A stretch of 50,863 nucleotides of DNA from assembly GCA_017448455.1 (NCBI GenBank), contig JAFSLL010000031.1:1-50863 (forward strand), in the 5' to 3' direction. Of this stretch, positions 32,187 to 41,722 are shown in pieces. The notes beneath the pieces were generated by a model. That model was not told the origin of the DNA. It saw nothing but the letters and a program-made list of their open reading frames with translations, and made no database searches. The position numbers and the translations under genes are program-made. Origin of the DNA: Oscillospiraceae bacterium (GTDB lineage: Bacteria > Bacillota > Clostridia > Oscillospirales > Oscillospiraceae). The stretch's first letter is position 1. Each line of letters starts with the position of its first letter.

Positions 32187-34097
32187 TTATTCCAATTCGA
32201 AAGCGCCGGTATACAGGCTGTAATACGTGCCCTTCTCCTCCAGGAGGTGGGCGTGACTGCCGCGTTCGATGATTCTGCCATGATCCAGAACCATGATGAC
32301 ATCCGAGTTCATGACCGTTGAAAGTCGGTGAGCAATGACGAAAACCGTCCTGCCTTCCATCAGCTTGTCCATACCGCGCTGGACAATGGCTTCGGTGCGG
32401 GTATCGATGGAGGATGTCGCTTCATCGAGGATCATAACCGGCGGATCGGCAACCGCGGCGCGGGCGATTGCCAGCAGTTGGCGCTGGCCCTGAGAGAGAT
32501 TGGCTCCGTTATTGGTCAGCTCTGTCTGATATCCATCCGGGAGGCGGGTAATAAAGTCATCCGCGCCGGCAAGACGTGCCGCTTCCCTGCAGTCGTCATC
32601 CGTTGCGTCAAGTCTGCCGTAACGGATATTGTCCATCACGGTGCCGGTAAAGAGATTGGTATCCTGTAATACCAGGCCAAGGCTTCGCCGCAGATCCGCC
32701 TTTTTGATTTTATTGACGTTGATTCCGTCATAACGGATCTTACCGTCCGCAATGTCGTAGAACCGGTTAATCAGGTTGGTAATGGTTGTCTTCCCCGCGC
32801 CTGTCGCCCCGACAAAGGCAACCTTCTGTCCGGGCTCCGCCCAGACCGTAATATCCTGGAGGACGGGTTTTCCCTCTTCATAGGCAAAGTCCACATCGAA
32901 GAGCCGGACATCCCCTTGCAGCGGCGTATGCGTCAGGCTTCCATCGGTATGGGGATGGCGCCATGCCCATTTGCCTGTGCGCTCGTCCGTCTCGATCAGA
33001 TCACCGTTTTCTCCTTCTTTTACATTGACGAGGGTAACATAACCTTCGTCTGTCTCCGGCTTCTCATCGATGAGTTCGAAAACACGCGCGGCGCCGGCGC
33101 CGGCCATCACGATGGAATTGAACTGCTGAGAAAGGTTATTGATGTTGCCGGTAAACTGCTTGGCCATATTCAGGAAGGGAACCAGAATGGAAACGGTGAA
33201 GGGCATGCCGGAAAGGGAGAAGTTCGAGACGCCGCTGAGCATAAACACACCGCCGACCAGCGCCAACATCACATAGAGTGTATTGCCGATGTTGTTCATG
33301 ATCGGGCCGAGAATGCTGGCGTAGGCATTCGCTTTGGAACTGACACGGAAGAGCTCGTCATTCACGGCATCGAAGTCTTTCAGGCTTGCTTTCTCATGGT
33401 TGAAGACCTTGACGACCTTCTGCCCGTTCATCATCTCCTGTGCGAAGCCTTCCATCGCGCCGGTGGCTTTCTGCTGGGCCATGAAGTAGGTCGCGGATCC
33501 GCCGCCGACAAATTTGGTAAGCTGGAACATGCCAATCACCGCCAGGACAATGATCAGCGTCATCCAGATGCTGAAATACAGCATGATGGAAAAGACCACC
33601 AGCACAATTGCCGTAGACTGAATCAATGCGGGAAAGGCCTGGGATACCAACTGCCGCAAGGTGTCGATATCATTGGTGTAATGGCTCATGATATCCCCAT
33701 GCCTGTGGGTGTCAAAATACGAGATGGGGAGATCCTGCATGTCATCGAACATTTCTCTACGCATTTTGTCCAGAAAGCCCTGCGTCATGACCGCATTCAG
33801 CTGCGTATAGGCCAAGGTAGAGAGCAGCGAGAGCACATACAGAATGACCAGAATCGTAATATAATGCAGAATCTGAGGCCGTGCCGCGGCCCAGTCACCG
33901 CTGCGGTACCACTGCTCCACGACAGCAAGGATATTCTGCGTAAACAGAGGCGGAACCGAGGATACAGCGGCAGAAAAGAGAATGCAGACGGCGGAGAGCG
34001 GCGCAAGGCGCGGATAATAGCCGAAGAGTTTTTTGACAACGCGTGCAAGGGAGGAAAAATTCTGTCGAAGCATAGCGGCGGAGCTGCGCTTATTCAT
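32187..34097 (-). CDS. Heterodimeric ABC exporter, subunit with the consensus catalytic site
   Basis: A 636-residue type-IV exporter half: six transmembrane helices (about 25-330), then a nucleotide-binding domain. Walker A is FVGATGAGKTT; Walker B ends ILDEATSSID with the catalytic Glu, and the switch His is in VIAHRLST. The signature reads LSQGQ rather than LSGGQ. A ~55-residue insertion (VTLVNVKEGENG... WRHPHTDGS) lies between the membrane part and the ATPase domain. The ATG at 34097 follows AGGAGGTGCCGGCA; it overlaps the partner gene by 8 nt. With the partner it matches BmrCD/EfrAB-like multidrug exporters. Substrate: drugs, lipids or the nearby peptide. Confidence 0.92.
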   Translation of the reverse strand: MNKRSSAAMLRQNFSSLARVVKKLFGYYPRLAPLSAVCILFSAAVSSVPPLFTQNILAVVEQWYRSGDWAAARPQILHYITILVILYVLSLLSTLAYTQLNAVMTQGFLDKMRREMFDDMQDLPISYFDTHRHGDIMSHYTNDIDTLRQLVSQAFPALIQSTAIVLVVFSIMLYFSIWMTLIIVLAVIGMFQLTKFVGGGSATYFMAQQKATGAMEGFAQEMMNGQKVVKVFNHEKASLKDFDAVNDELFRVSSKANAYASILGPIMNNIGNTLYVMLALVGGVFMLSGVSNFSLSGMPFTVSILVPFLNMAKQFTGNINNLSQQFNSIVMAGAGAARVFELIDEKPETDEGYVTLVNVKEGENGDLIETDERTGKWAWRHPHTDGSLTHTPLQGDVRLFDVDFAYEEGKPVLQDITVWAEPGQKVAFVGATGAGKTTITNLINRFYDIADGKIRYDGINVNKIKKADLRRSLGLVLQDTNLFTGTVMDNIRYGRLDATDDDCREAARLAGADDFITRLPDGYQTELTNNGANLSQGQRQLLAIARAAVADPPVMILDEATSSIDTRTEAIVQRGMDKLMEGRTVFVIAHRLSTVMNSDVIMVLDHGRIIERGSHAHLLEEKGTYYSLYTGAFELE

Positions 34098-35832
34098 TGC
34101 CGGCACCTCCTCTCGTCTGCTGCTCATAGATCTCGCGGTAAATATCGCTGGTCTGCATCAGCGTGGCATGATTTCCCTGGGCGACAATCCTGCCGTTATC
34201 CATCACCAGAATGATGTCGGCGTCCTCCACAGAGGCCACCCGCTGCGCAATGATGATTTTGGTGGTGCTGGGGATATAGCTGCGGAAACCGGCACGGATC
34301 AGGGCGTCGGTACGGGTATCCACGGCGCTGGTCGAGTCATCCAGAATCAGGATCTTCGGTTTCTTCAGAAGAGTACGTGCGATGCAGAGACGCTGGCGCT
34401 GTCCGCCGGAGACATTGGTCCCGCCCTGCTCAATACGCGTGTTATACCCGTCGGGATGAGCCGAGACAAACTCGTCCGCCTGCGCAAGCTTACAGGCTTC
34501 GACCAGCTCTTCGTCCGTTGCGTTCGGATTTCCCCAGCGGAGGTTTTCCGCGATGGTGCCGGAAAAGAGATTGTTCTTCTGCAGCACAACAGCGACCGCG
34601 TCGCGCAGTGCTTCGAGGTCATACTCCTTCACATCCCGGCCGCCGACCCGGAGTGTACCCTCCGTGACATCATAAAGGCGCGGAATCAGCGAAATCAGGG
34701 TGGACTTCCCTACGCCGGTGCCGCCGAGAATGCCGACCGTACTCCCGGAGGGAATATGGAGTGTCACATCCTCCAGCGCATAGCGGTCTGCGTCTTTGCT
34801 GTATTTAAAGGAGACTCCTTCGAAATCGACAGATCCGTCCGGGATCTCCATCACCGGCTCTTCCGGGTTGTGCAGTGTGGGCTCCGCCTGCAGGACTTCC
34901 GCGATGCGGCGCATGGATTCCAAAGAAATGGTCAGCATGACGTAGATCATGGAGATCATCATCAGAGACATCAGGACCTGCACGCCGTAGGTCAGCATCG
35001 CTGAAATCTGCCCCACGTCAATCGTACTGCCCCTGCCGGAAATGATCAGGCGGGAGCCGATCAGCAGGATGAAGACCATGTTGAAGTACATGCACAGCTG
35101 CATGATCGGAGAGTTTAAGGCAACGATGCGCTCGGCATAGGTAAAGTCCCTGCGGATGTCGTCGGAAGCGACACCAAACTTCTCCTTCTCATACTCTTCC
35201 CGGGCAAAACCCTTGACCACACGCATCGCGCGGACGTTTTCCTCGATGGACTCATTCATGCGGTCGTACTTGCGAAAGACTGCCCGGAATGCCGGCATCG
35301 CCTTCCGCGCGACAGAAATCAGCCCGAAGGCCAGGACCGGTATAACGACCACAAAGGTCAGGGCCAGAGAGCCGCCCATCCGGAAAGCCATGATGACGGC
35401 AAACACAAACATCAGCGGACTGCGGACTGCGGCCCGGATCGTCATCATGAAGGCCATCTGGACATAACCGATATCCGTTGTCAGTCTGGTCACAAGGGAC
35501 GGTGTAGAAAAGGTGTCGATGTTTTCAAATGAGAAGGTCTGAATCTTCTCAAAAATATCGCGGCGAAGGTTACGTGCGAAGCCCGTCGCGGCTCTGGATC
35601 CGGCAATCCCCGCACCTGCGCCGCAGCCCAGTGAAACAAGGGCCATCAGGATAAGGATGATCCCGGTCGGCACCACCTCGCCCATCGGTACGCCATCCTT
35701 GATGCGGTTTACCATATCGGCTGTATAGAACGGGATCAGGACTTCGATAAGGACCTCCCCGACGATCAGAAGCAGCGTGAGAAAAGTCGGCTTTTTAAAC
35801 TCCCTCAGGCTGCCCAGCATGGTTTTGATCAA
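34090..35832 (-). CDS. Heterodimeric ABC exporter, subunit with the degenerate ATP site
   Basis: A 580-residue exporter half with six transmembrane helices. Walker A ILGGTGVGKST and signature VSGGQRQRL are normal. Walker B ends ILILDDSTSAVD, so the catalytic Glu is Asp, and the switch His is Gln in IIIAQRVASV. Together with the partner's LSQGQ signature this builds one non-hydrolysing ATP site, the hallmark of asymmetric heterodimeric exporters. The likely start is TTG (35832) with AGAGGAGA 8 nt upstream; an ATG four codons later is the alternative. First gene of a two-gene operon. Confidence 0.92.
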   Translation of the reverse strand: MIKTMLGSLREFKKPTFLTLLLIVGEVLIEVLIPFYTADMVNRIKDGVPMGEVVPTGIILILMALVSLGCGAGAGIAGSRAATGFARNLRRDIFEKIQTFSFENIDTFSTPSLVTRLTTDIGYVQMAFMMTIRAAVRSPLMFVFAVIMAFRMGGSLALTFVVVIPVLAFGLISVARKAMPAFRAVFRKYDRMNESIEENVRAMRVVKGFAREEYEKEKFGVASDDIRRDFTYAERIVALNSPIMQLCMYFNMVFILLIGSRLIISGRGSTIDVGQISAMLTYGVQVLMSLMMISMIYVMLTISLESMRRIAEVLQAEPTLHNPEEPVMEIPDGSVDFEGVSFKYSKDADRYALEDVTLHIPSGSTVGILGGTGVGKSTLISLIPRLYDVTEGTLRVGGRDVKEYDLEALRDAVAVVLQKNNLFSGTIAENLRWGNPNATDEELVEACKLAQADEFVSAHPDGYNTRIEQGGTNVSGGQRQRLCIARTLLKKPKILILDDSTSAVDTRTDALIRAGFRSYIPSTTKIIIAQRVASVEDADIILVMDNGRIVAQGNHATLMQTSDIYREIYEQQTRGGAGNE

Positions 35833-35882
35833 CTTGCAAATCTCCTCTCTTCCGGCAGGAAGCCACTGTCAGTAACCGTTGT

Positions 35883-35911
35883 ATTTTCTTTCATTTCCAG
35901 CTTCCTGTCAA
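35883..35911 (-). promoter_or_regulatory. Putative promoter of the ABC exporter operon
   Basis: Minus strand consensus TTGACA (35911-35906), 17-nt spacer, GAAAAT (35888-35883). The -10 is poor, so activation may be needed. Confidence 0.45.
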
Positions 35912-35959
35912 GGAAAGAATAAGAACAAAGCGTTAACTTTCGAGCCTGTCCGTGTCGGT

Positions 35960-38308
35960 CTATCCGATGCCGAGCAACATGCCTATGAGCCTTACCAGCA
36001 GAGCAACCACCCAGGCAACTACGCACTGCCAGATCACCACATAAACGGCCCATCTGCCGCCGAGCTCTCTGCGTATGGAAGCCACCGCCGCTACACAGGG
36101 GGTATAGAGAAGGCTGAAAGCCAGCAGCGACGCCGCGCTCAGCGGACGAATCGCCATTGCGACGCCGCCCTGCGCCCCAAACAGCACTTCCAGCACAGAG
36201 ACCACGCTCTCTTTTGCCATAAAACCGCTGATGAGCGAAGTCACAATCCGCCAGTCTCCGAGTCCCAGCGGAACAAAAACAGGCGTCAGCACACCGGCAA
36301 CGGAAGCCAGAATACTCTTCTGAGAGTCTGTCACAATATTGAACCGGAAATCAAAGCTCTGCAGAAACCAGACAACTATAGTGGCAATCAGAATGACAGA
36401 AAAAGCACGCTGGAGAAAATCCTTTGATTTTTCCCAGAGAAGCATGGCGACATTCCGCATACTGGGCATGCGGTAATTCGGCAGCTCCATCACAAAGGGA
36501 ACCGCTTCGCCTTTGAACAGTTTCTTGTACAGAAGCGCTACCAGAATACCGGTCAGAATCCCCAGAACATACAGTCCCGTCATAATCAGCGCCTTGTGGC
36601 TTGGAAAAAAAGCATCTACAAAGAAGGCGTAAATCGGAAGCTTGGCAGTACAGCTCATAAACGGCGTTAGAAGAATGGTCATTTTCCGGTCTCTCTCGCT
36701 GGGAAGCGTCCGCGTTGCCATTACTGCCGGAACTGTGCAGCCAAAACCGATGAGCAGGGGAACAATGCTCCGTCCGGAAAGGCCGAGCTTTCGAAGCAGC
36801 TTATCCATAAAGAATGCAACCCGCGCGATATAACCGCTGTCTTCCAACAGAGACAGGAAGAAGAACATGGTCACAATGATGGGCAGAAAACTCAGAACAC
36901 TGCCGACGCCTTCAAAGATGCCATTGACAACCAAGCCGTGCAGCACCGGATTCACATTCAGCGCTTCCAGCGCATGATCCGTGAGAGAGGTAAGCGTTTC
37001 TATCCCCGCTGCGAGCAGATCCTGCATCCAGGCTCCGATCACATTAAAGGTCAGGTAGAATACCAAGCCCATAATACCGACGAAGAGAGGGATCGCGGTA
37101 AGCCTGCCTGTCAGAAAGCGGTCAATTTTCTGGCTCATCAGGCTGCCCCTGTTTTCCTTTGGTTTGACAACGCAGGCATTGCATGCCCTGATAATGAAGG
37201 AAAAGCGCATATCCGCGATTGCCGCGTTCTTATCCATGCCCGACTCCTTTTCCATCTGCAGGGTGAGATGATCCAGCAGCTCCTTCTCATTCGGGTCGAG
37301 ACGCAGATCTTCAATGATCCGCCTGTCCCCTTCAATCACCTTGCTGGCAGCAAAGCGAATCGGCAGATCGGCTGCCGAGGCATGATCTTCTATCAGGTGC
37401 ATAACCGCATGCAGGCAGCGGTGAACCGCTCCGCCGCGTTCATTCTGATCACAGAAGTCCTGGCGTGTCGGTTTTTCCTGGTATTTCGCAATGTGGAGCG
37501 CGTGTTCCACCAACTCCTGAATGCCCTGATTCTTCGCTGCAGAAATCGGGACCACCGGCGTTCCCAGCGTCTCCTCCAGCAGATTGACGTCGATCGAGCC
37601 TCCGCTTTCCGCAACCTCGTCCATCATATTTAATGCCACGACTACCGGCACGTCCATCTCCAGCAGCTGCATGGTCAGGTATAGATTGCGTTCGATATTC
37701 GTCGCGTCCACGATATTGATGATGGCTTTCGGCTTTTCACGAAGAACGAAATCTCTCGATACCAGTTCCTCGCTGGAGTAAGGGGACATCGAATAAATCC
37801 CTGGGAGATCGGTTATTACTGTGTTTGACCGCCCGAGAATCATCCCATCCTTGCGGTCAACCGTAACCCCGGGGAAATTGCCAACATGCTGGCGTGCCCC
37901 CGTGAGCTGATTGAAGAGCGTCGTTTTTCCGCTGTTCTGATTCCCTACCAGAGCAAAACTGAGTATCGCATCGTCCGGCAGCGGCGTTCCGGTCCCTTTC
38001 GGGTGGAATTTTCCCCCTTCCCCAAGTCCCGGGTGGAGATTGATTCTGTTGCCGGTTTCTTTCCGGCTTCCCCATTCGCGGGATTCCGCCGGCGATACGT
38101 CTATTTGGGCAGCATCATCCATACGCAGCGTCAGTGCATAGCCGTGAATCCGAATCTCCATCGGATCCCCCATCGGTGCGTATTTGATTACCGTCAGTTC
38201 AGCTCCGGGAATTAAGCCCATATCCAGAAAATGCTGTCGCAGTGCTCCACTTCCGCCAACAGATCGGATCACAGCAGATTTCCCGGGTTTCAGTTCCTTC
38301 AGTGTCAT
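35960..38308 (-). CDS. feoB: FeoA-FeoB fusion, ferrous iron transporter
   Basis: A 782-residue Fe2+ importer. Residues about 1-75 form a FeoA SH3-like domain (LGGSG-type turn, FLDMGLIPGAELTVI). After a ~40-residue linker comes the FeoB G-domain: GNQNSGKTTLFN (G1), TVDRKDG, DLPGIYS (G3) and NMMD (G4). The helical GDI region and the membrane part with two Gate motifs follow (PLLIGFGCTVPAVMATR, LTPFMSCTAKLPIY). Natural FeoA-FeoB fusion is known in some Bacteroidota and Clostridia. ATG 38308 has GTGGAG upstream; the GTG at 38320 is less likely. No separate feoA or feoC is seen. Confidence 0.95.
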   Translation of the reverse strand: MTLKELKPGKSAVIRSVGGSGALRQHFLDMGLIPGAELTVIKYAPMGDPMEIRIHGYALTLRMDDAAQIDVSPAESREWGSRKETGNRINLHPGLGEGGKFHPKGTGTPLPDDAILSFALVGNQNSGKTTLFNQLTGARQHVGNFPGVTVDRKDGMILGRSNTVITDLPGIYSMSPYSSEELVSRDFVLREKPKAIINIVDATNIERNLYLTMQLLEMDVPVVVALNMMDEVAESGGSIDVNLLEETLGTPVVPISAAKNQGIQELVEHALHIAKYQEKPTRQDFCDQNERGGAVHRCLHAVMHLIEDHASAADLPIRFAASKVIEGDRRIIEDLRLDPNEKELLDHLTLQMEKESGMDKNAAIADMRFSFIIRACNACVVKPKENRGSLMSQKIDRFLTGRLTAIPLFVGIMGLVFYLTFNVIGAWMQDLLAAGIETLTSLTDHALEALNVNPVLHGLVVNGIFEGVGSVLSFLPIIVTMFFFLSLLEDSGYIARVAFFMDKLLRKLGLSGRSIVPLLIGFGCTVPAVMATRTLPSERDRKMTILLTPFMSCTAKLPIYAFFVDAFFPSHKALIMTGLYVLGILTGILVALLYKKLFKGEAVPFVMELPNYRMPSMRNVAMLLWEKSKDFLQRAFSVILIATIVVWFLQSFDFRFNIVTDSQKSILASVAGVLTPVFVPLGLGDWRIVTSLISGFMAKESVVSVLEVLFGAQGGVAMAIRPLSAASLLAFSLLYTPCVAAVASIRRELGGRWAVYVVIWQCVVAWVVALLVRLIGMLLGIG

Positions 38309-38371
38309 CTTGTTCTCCACTTTCCAGCCTGTCCGGCTTATACGGATTCTTATCTCGTTTCACTCCGCCAT

Positions 38372-38400
38372 ACTGTATGCCACTTGCTCTGTATTGTCAA
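38372..38400 (-). promoter_or_regulatory. Promoter of feoAB
   Basis: Minus strand TTGACA (38400-38395), 17-nt spacer, TACAGT (38377-38372). Confidence 0.7.
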
Positions 38401-38402
38401 GT

Positions 38403-38419
38403 ATGAGGTTGTTTCTCAT
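38403..38419. promoter_or_regulatory. Inverted repeat at the feoAB promoter (candidate metal-regulator site)
   Basis: ATGAG-N7-CTCAT lies directly upstream of the -35. The symmetry suits a dimeric regulator of the Fur or DtxR type, but the sequence does not match a known consensus well. Confidence 0.35.
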
Positions 38420-38475
38420 CCTCTGTCCTTTTTGCTGAAACATTATGTAAACCAAACGCGTTGATTACCCGGAAT

Positions 38476-38509
38476 ACGGCCCCCGGTCACAAAACTGACC
38501 GGGGACCGT
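38476..38509 (-). terminator. Terminator of pyrC-carB
   Basis: Stem CCCCGGTCA/TGACCGGGG (38481-38489/38496-38504) with a flanking ACGG/CCGT pair. It lies 40 nt past the carB stop. The T-run is weak on the minus strand. Confidence 0.65.
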
Positions 38510-38551
38510 GTTTTCCCTGCTGACAGGACATATGCAGTCAATACGGAAGGA

Positions 38552-41500
38552 TTATTCCGCGTCGATGGTACTGACGGTGATGGTCGTCTCTTCCAGCACG
38601 TCCAGCAGCACGCGCACCGTATCCAGACTCGTAAAGAGTGCCGTGTTGTTCTCCGTCGCGCATTTGCGGATCGCGACGCCGTCCTCAAGGCGGCTGTGGT
38701 GGGTAGCACGGGTGTTGATGATATAGCTTACATATCCCGCGCGGATCGATTCAAAAATTTCTTCACTGCCTTCGGAGATCTTCCTTCTGATCCGCGTCCG
38801 GATCCCGTGGCTCTTCAAAAACTTTGCCGTGCCGGAGGTGGCCTCAATGTTAAAGCCCATGTCATAGAAACGTCGGATCAGCGGAAGCGCCTCTTCCTTG
38901 TCCTCGTCGGCAAGGGTAACCAGCACTGTCCCGTAATTCTGCAGTTTCATCCCGCTCGCCTGCAGAGCTTTGTACATGGCGCGGCTCAGCTTCGCATCGT
39001 AACCGATCGCCTCTCCGGTGGATTTCATCTCCGGCGAGAGGTACGCGTCCAGGCCGCGGAGCTTGTTCCAGGAGAACACTGGAACCTTGACATAGTGCCT
39101 TTTCTTTTCATCCGGATAGAGATCGAAGATCCCCTGCTCTTTCAGGCTGCGGCCAAGAATCGCCTCTGTCGCAATGTCCGCGAGCTGCCAGCCGGTCGCT
39201 TTGGAAAGGAACGGGACCGTGCGGCTTGAGCGCGGGTTAACCTCAATGATGTATACCTGTTCTTCCTGATCCACAATGAACTGAATATTATACAGACCGA
39301 CAATGCCGATTCCCGGCCCCAGCTTTTTCGCGTAGCGCAGGATCGTGCCCTTCACCTTGTCGCTGATGGAGAAAGTAGGATAGACACTGATGGAGTCACC
39401 GGAATGAACGCCGGTCCGCTCGACCAGTTCCATGATTCCGGGAACGAAGACATCCCGTCCGTCACAGATTGCGTCAACCTCGACCTCTTTGCCCAGAATA
39501 TACTTATCGACCAGAACCGGCCGCTTTTCATCGATTTCGACTGCCGTCTTCAGATAATGGCGCAGCATCTCCTCGTCGGCAACAATCTCCATTGCCCGGC
39601 CGCCAAGCACAAAGCTCGGCCGAACCAGTACCGGGTAGCCAATCTCGGCGGCGATGCGCACGCCGTCTTCGATATTGGTGACTGCGGCGCCTTTCGGCTG
39701 GGGAATCTCCAGCTCCTCCAGGATCCGCTCAAAACTCTCACGGTTTTCCGCGCGCTCAATCGCCGCACAGTCAGTGCCGATGATCTTTACGCCGCGTTCC
39801 ATCAAAGGTTCCGCCAGATTGACTGCCGTTTGGCCCCCCAGAGAAGCGATAACGCCTTCCGGCTGCTCATAATCGACAATCGCCATCACGTCTTCTGGTG
39901 TCAGCGGTTCAAAATAGAGCTTATCCGCGGTCGTGTAGTCTGTAGAGACCGTCTCCGGATTGTTATTGATAATAATGGCTTCATATCCTTCACGTTTCAG
40001 TGTCTGAACTGCATGGACCGTGGAATAGTCAAACTCAACACCCTGGCCGATCCGGATCGGTCCCGCGCCGAGTACAACTGCCTTTCGCTTTACCGTCAGG
40101 CGGCTCTGCATCTCCCCGGAGTAGGAGGAATACAGGTAGGCAATATACTTACCGGTATGCAGCGTATCCACCATCCGGAAAACGGGAATGATCCCTCTCT
40201 CTTTCCGAAGGCGGTATACCTCCAGCTCATCCGTATTCCACTGCCGTGCGATTTCCCGATCGCTGAAGCCCATCTTTTTCGCTGCCCGGAGCAGCTCTTC
40301 ATCCCAGGGGAGCGCAGCGAGCTGCTTTTCCATCTCCGTGATGGCTTTGATGCTCTCGAGGAACAGGGGGGTAATGGCGGTCACCTCATACAGGCGCTCC
40401 ACGCTCTCTCCACGCCGCAGCAGTTCCGCCACCGCGAAAATGCCGTCATCCCGGAATACACGCAGATAGTCCAGCAGGGCTTCGGTCGTAAAGGAGTCAA
40501 AGAGCGGTTTGCGCAGATGATATACCCCTGTCTCAAGACTGCGCACACTCTTGAGCATACACTCTTCGAGGTTGGAACCGATCCCCATCACCTCGCCTGT
40601 CGCCTTCATCTGAGTGCCGAGGGTATTCGGCGCGTCCGGGAACTTGTCAAACGGGAAACGCGGGAATTTGGCGACGATGTAGTCCAGGCTCGGCTCAATC
40701 GCCGCTGTGCCGCCGGCAACCGGGATTTCTTCCAGCAACATGCCCATGGCAATCTTCGCCGTCACGCGGGCAATGGGATAACCTGAGGCCTTGCTGGCGA
40801 GCGCGGAAGAACGGCTGACCCGGGGATTGACCTCGATCAGATAATACTCCCCGCTTGTGGGATGGAGCGCAAACTGCACGTTGCAGCCGCCCTCGATTTC
40901 GAGCTCCCGGATAATCCGGATTGCGCTGTCGTTGAGCATCTTCTCCTCATCTTTTGTCAGGCTCAGAATTGGAGCAACCACAATGCTGTCACCCGTATGC
41001 ACACCAACCGGATCCACGTTTTCCATACCGCAGATAGTGATGGCGTGATCGCTGGAATCCCGCATGACCTCGAACTCGATCTCTTTATAACCCTTGACGC
41101 TCTTTTCGATCAGGACCTGAGAGACCGGGGACAGCCGGAAAGCATTGATCCCGATCTGTTCCAGCTCTTCCTCATTTTCCGCAAAACCGCCGCCTGTTCC
41201 GCCCAGCGTAAACGCCGGACGCAGAACCACCGGATATCCGATCCGTCTGGCCGCTTCCTTCGCTTCATTCAGGTTATAGGTGATCTCGGAGGGAATAACA
41301 GGCTCGCCGATCCCCTCGCACATCTCCTTAAACAGCTCACGGTCCTCCGCCCGCTCGATGCTCCTGCTGCTCGTCCCCAGAAGCCGGGTTCCGCACTCGC
41401 GGAGAATTCCCTTCCGCTCAAGCTGCATGGCCAGATTCAGACCTGTCTGACCACCAATGCCGGGAACAATGGCGTCCGGGCGTTCATAGCGCAGGATTTT

Positions 41501-41722
41501 CGCGACATATTCAAGCGTCAGCGGCTCCATGTAGACCTTATCCGCGATCTGCGTGTCCGTCATGATGGTCGCCGGGTTCGAGTTCACAAGAACAACTTCG
41601 TAGCCCTCTTCCTTCAACGCCAGGCAGGCCTGCGTCCCCGCATAGTCAAATTCCGCCGCCTGACCGATGACGATCGGGCCGGAACCGATGATGAGTACCT
41701 TTTTGATGTCTGTCCGCTTCAT
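38552..41722 (-). CDS. carB: Carbamoyl-phosphate synthase large subunit
   Basis: A 1056-residue enzyme making carbamoyl phosphate for pyrimidines and arginine. Two homologous ATP-grasp halves: first VLIIGSGPIVIGQAAEFDY with GGTGGGFAENEEEL, second AVVLGAGPIRIGQGVEFDYS. A C-terminal allosteric MGS-like domain (about 935-1056) ends the protein. Length is normal. ATG 41722 overlaps the pyrC stop as ATGA; the longer frame upstream is pyrC antisense-free overlap only. The small subunit CarA, which supplies ammonia, is not in the window and must be elsewhere. Coupling with pyrC points to pyrimidine synthesis. Confidence 0.97.
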   Translation of the reverse strand: MKRTDIKKVLIIGSGPIVIGQAAEFDYAGTQACLALKEEGYEVVLVNSNPATIMTDTQIADKVYMEPLTLEYVAKILRYERPDAIVPGIGGQTGLNLAMQLERKGILRECGTRLLGTSSRSIERAEDRELFKEMCEGIGEPVIPSEITYNLNEAKEAARRIGYPVVLRPAFTLGGTGGGFAENEEELEQIGINAFRLSPVSQVLIEKSVKGYKEIEFEVMRDSSDHAITICGMENVDPVGVHTGDSIVVAPILSLTKDEEKMLNDSAIRIIRELEIEGGCNVQFALHPTSGEYYLIEVNPRVSRSSALASKASGYPIARVTAKIAMGMLLEEIPVAGGTAAIEPSLDYIVAKFPRFPFDKFPDAPNTLGTQMKATGEVMGIGSNLEECMLKSVRSLETGVYHLRKPLFDSFTTEALLDYLRVFRDDGIFAVAELLRRGESVERLYEVTAITPLFLESIKAITEMEKQLAALPWDEELLRAAKKMGFSDREIARQWNTDELEVYRLRKERGIIPVFRMVDTLHTGKYIAYLYSSYSGEMQSRLTVKRKAVVLGAGPIRIGQGVEFDYSTVHAVQTLKREGYEAIIINNNPETVSTDYTTADKLYFEPLTPEDVMAIVDYEQPEGVIASLGGQTAVNLAEPLMERGVKIIGTDCAAIERAENRESFERILEELEIPQPKGAAVTNIEDGVRIAAEIGYPVLVRPSFVLGGRAMEIVADEEMLRHYLKTAVEIDEKRPVLVDKYILGKEVEVDAICDGRDVFVPGIMELVERTGVHSGDSISVYPTFSISDKVKGTILRYAKKLGPGIGIVGLYNIQFIVDQEEQVYIIEVNPRSSRTVPFLSKATGWQLADIATEAILGRSLKEQGIFDLYPDEKKRHYVKVPVFSWNKLRGLDAYLSPEMKSTGEAIGYDAKLSRAMYKALQASGMKLQNYGTVLVTLADEDKEEALPLIRRFYDMGFNIEATSGTAKFLKSHGIRTRIRRKISEGSEEIFESIRAGYVSYIINTRATHHSRLEDGVAIRKCATENNTALFTSLDTVRVLLDVLEETTITVSTIDAE

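Noticed and set aside
35829-36053. A 74-residue frame upstream of the exporter operon
   Set aside because: It overlaps the feoAB 3' end and the exporter promoter, has no SD and no recognisable sequence.
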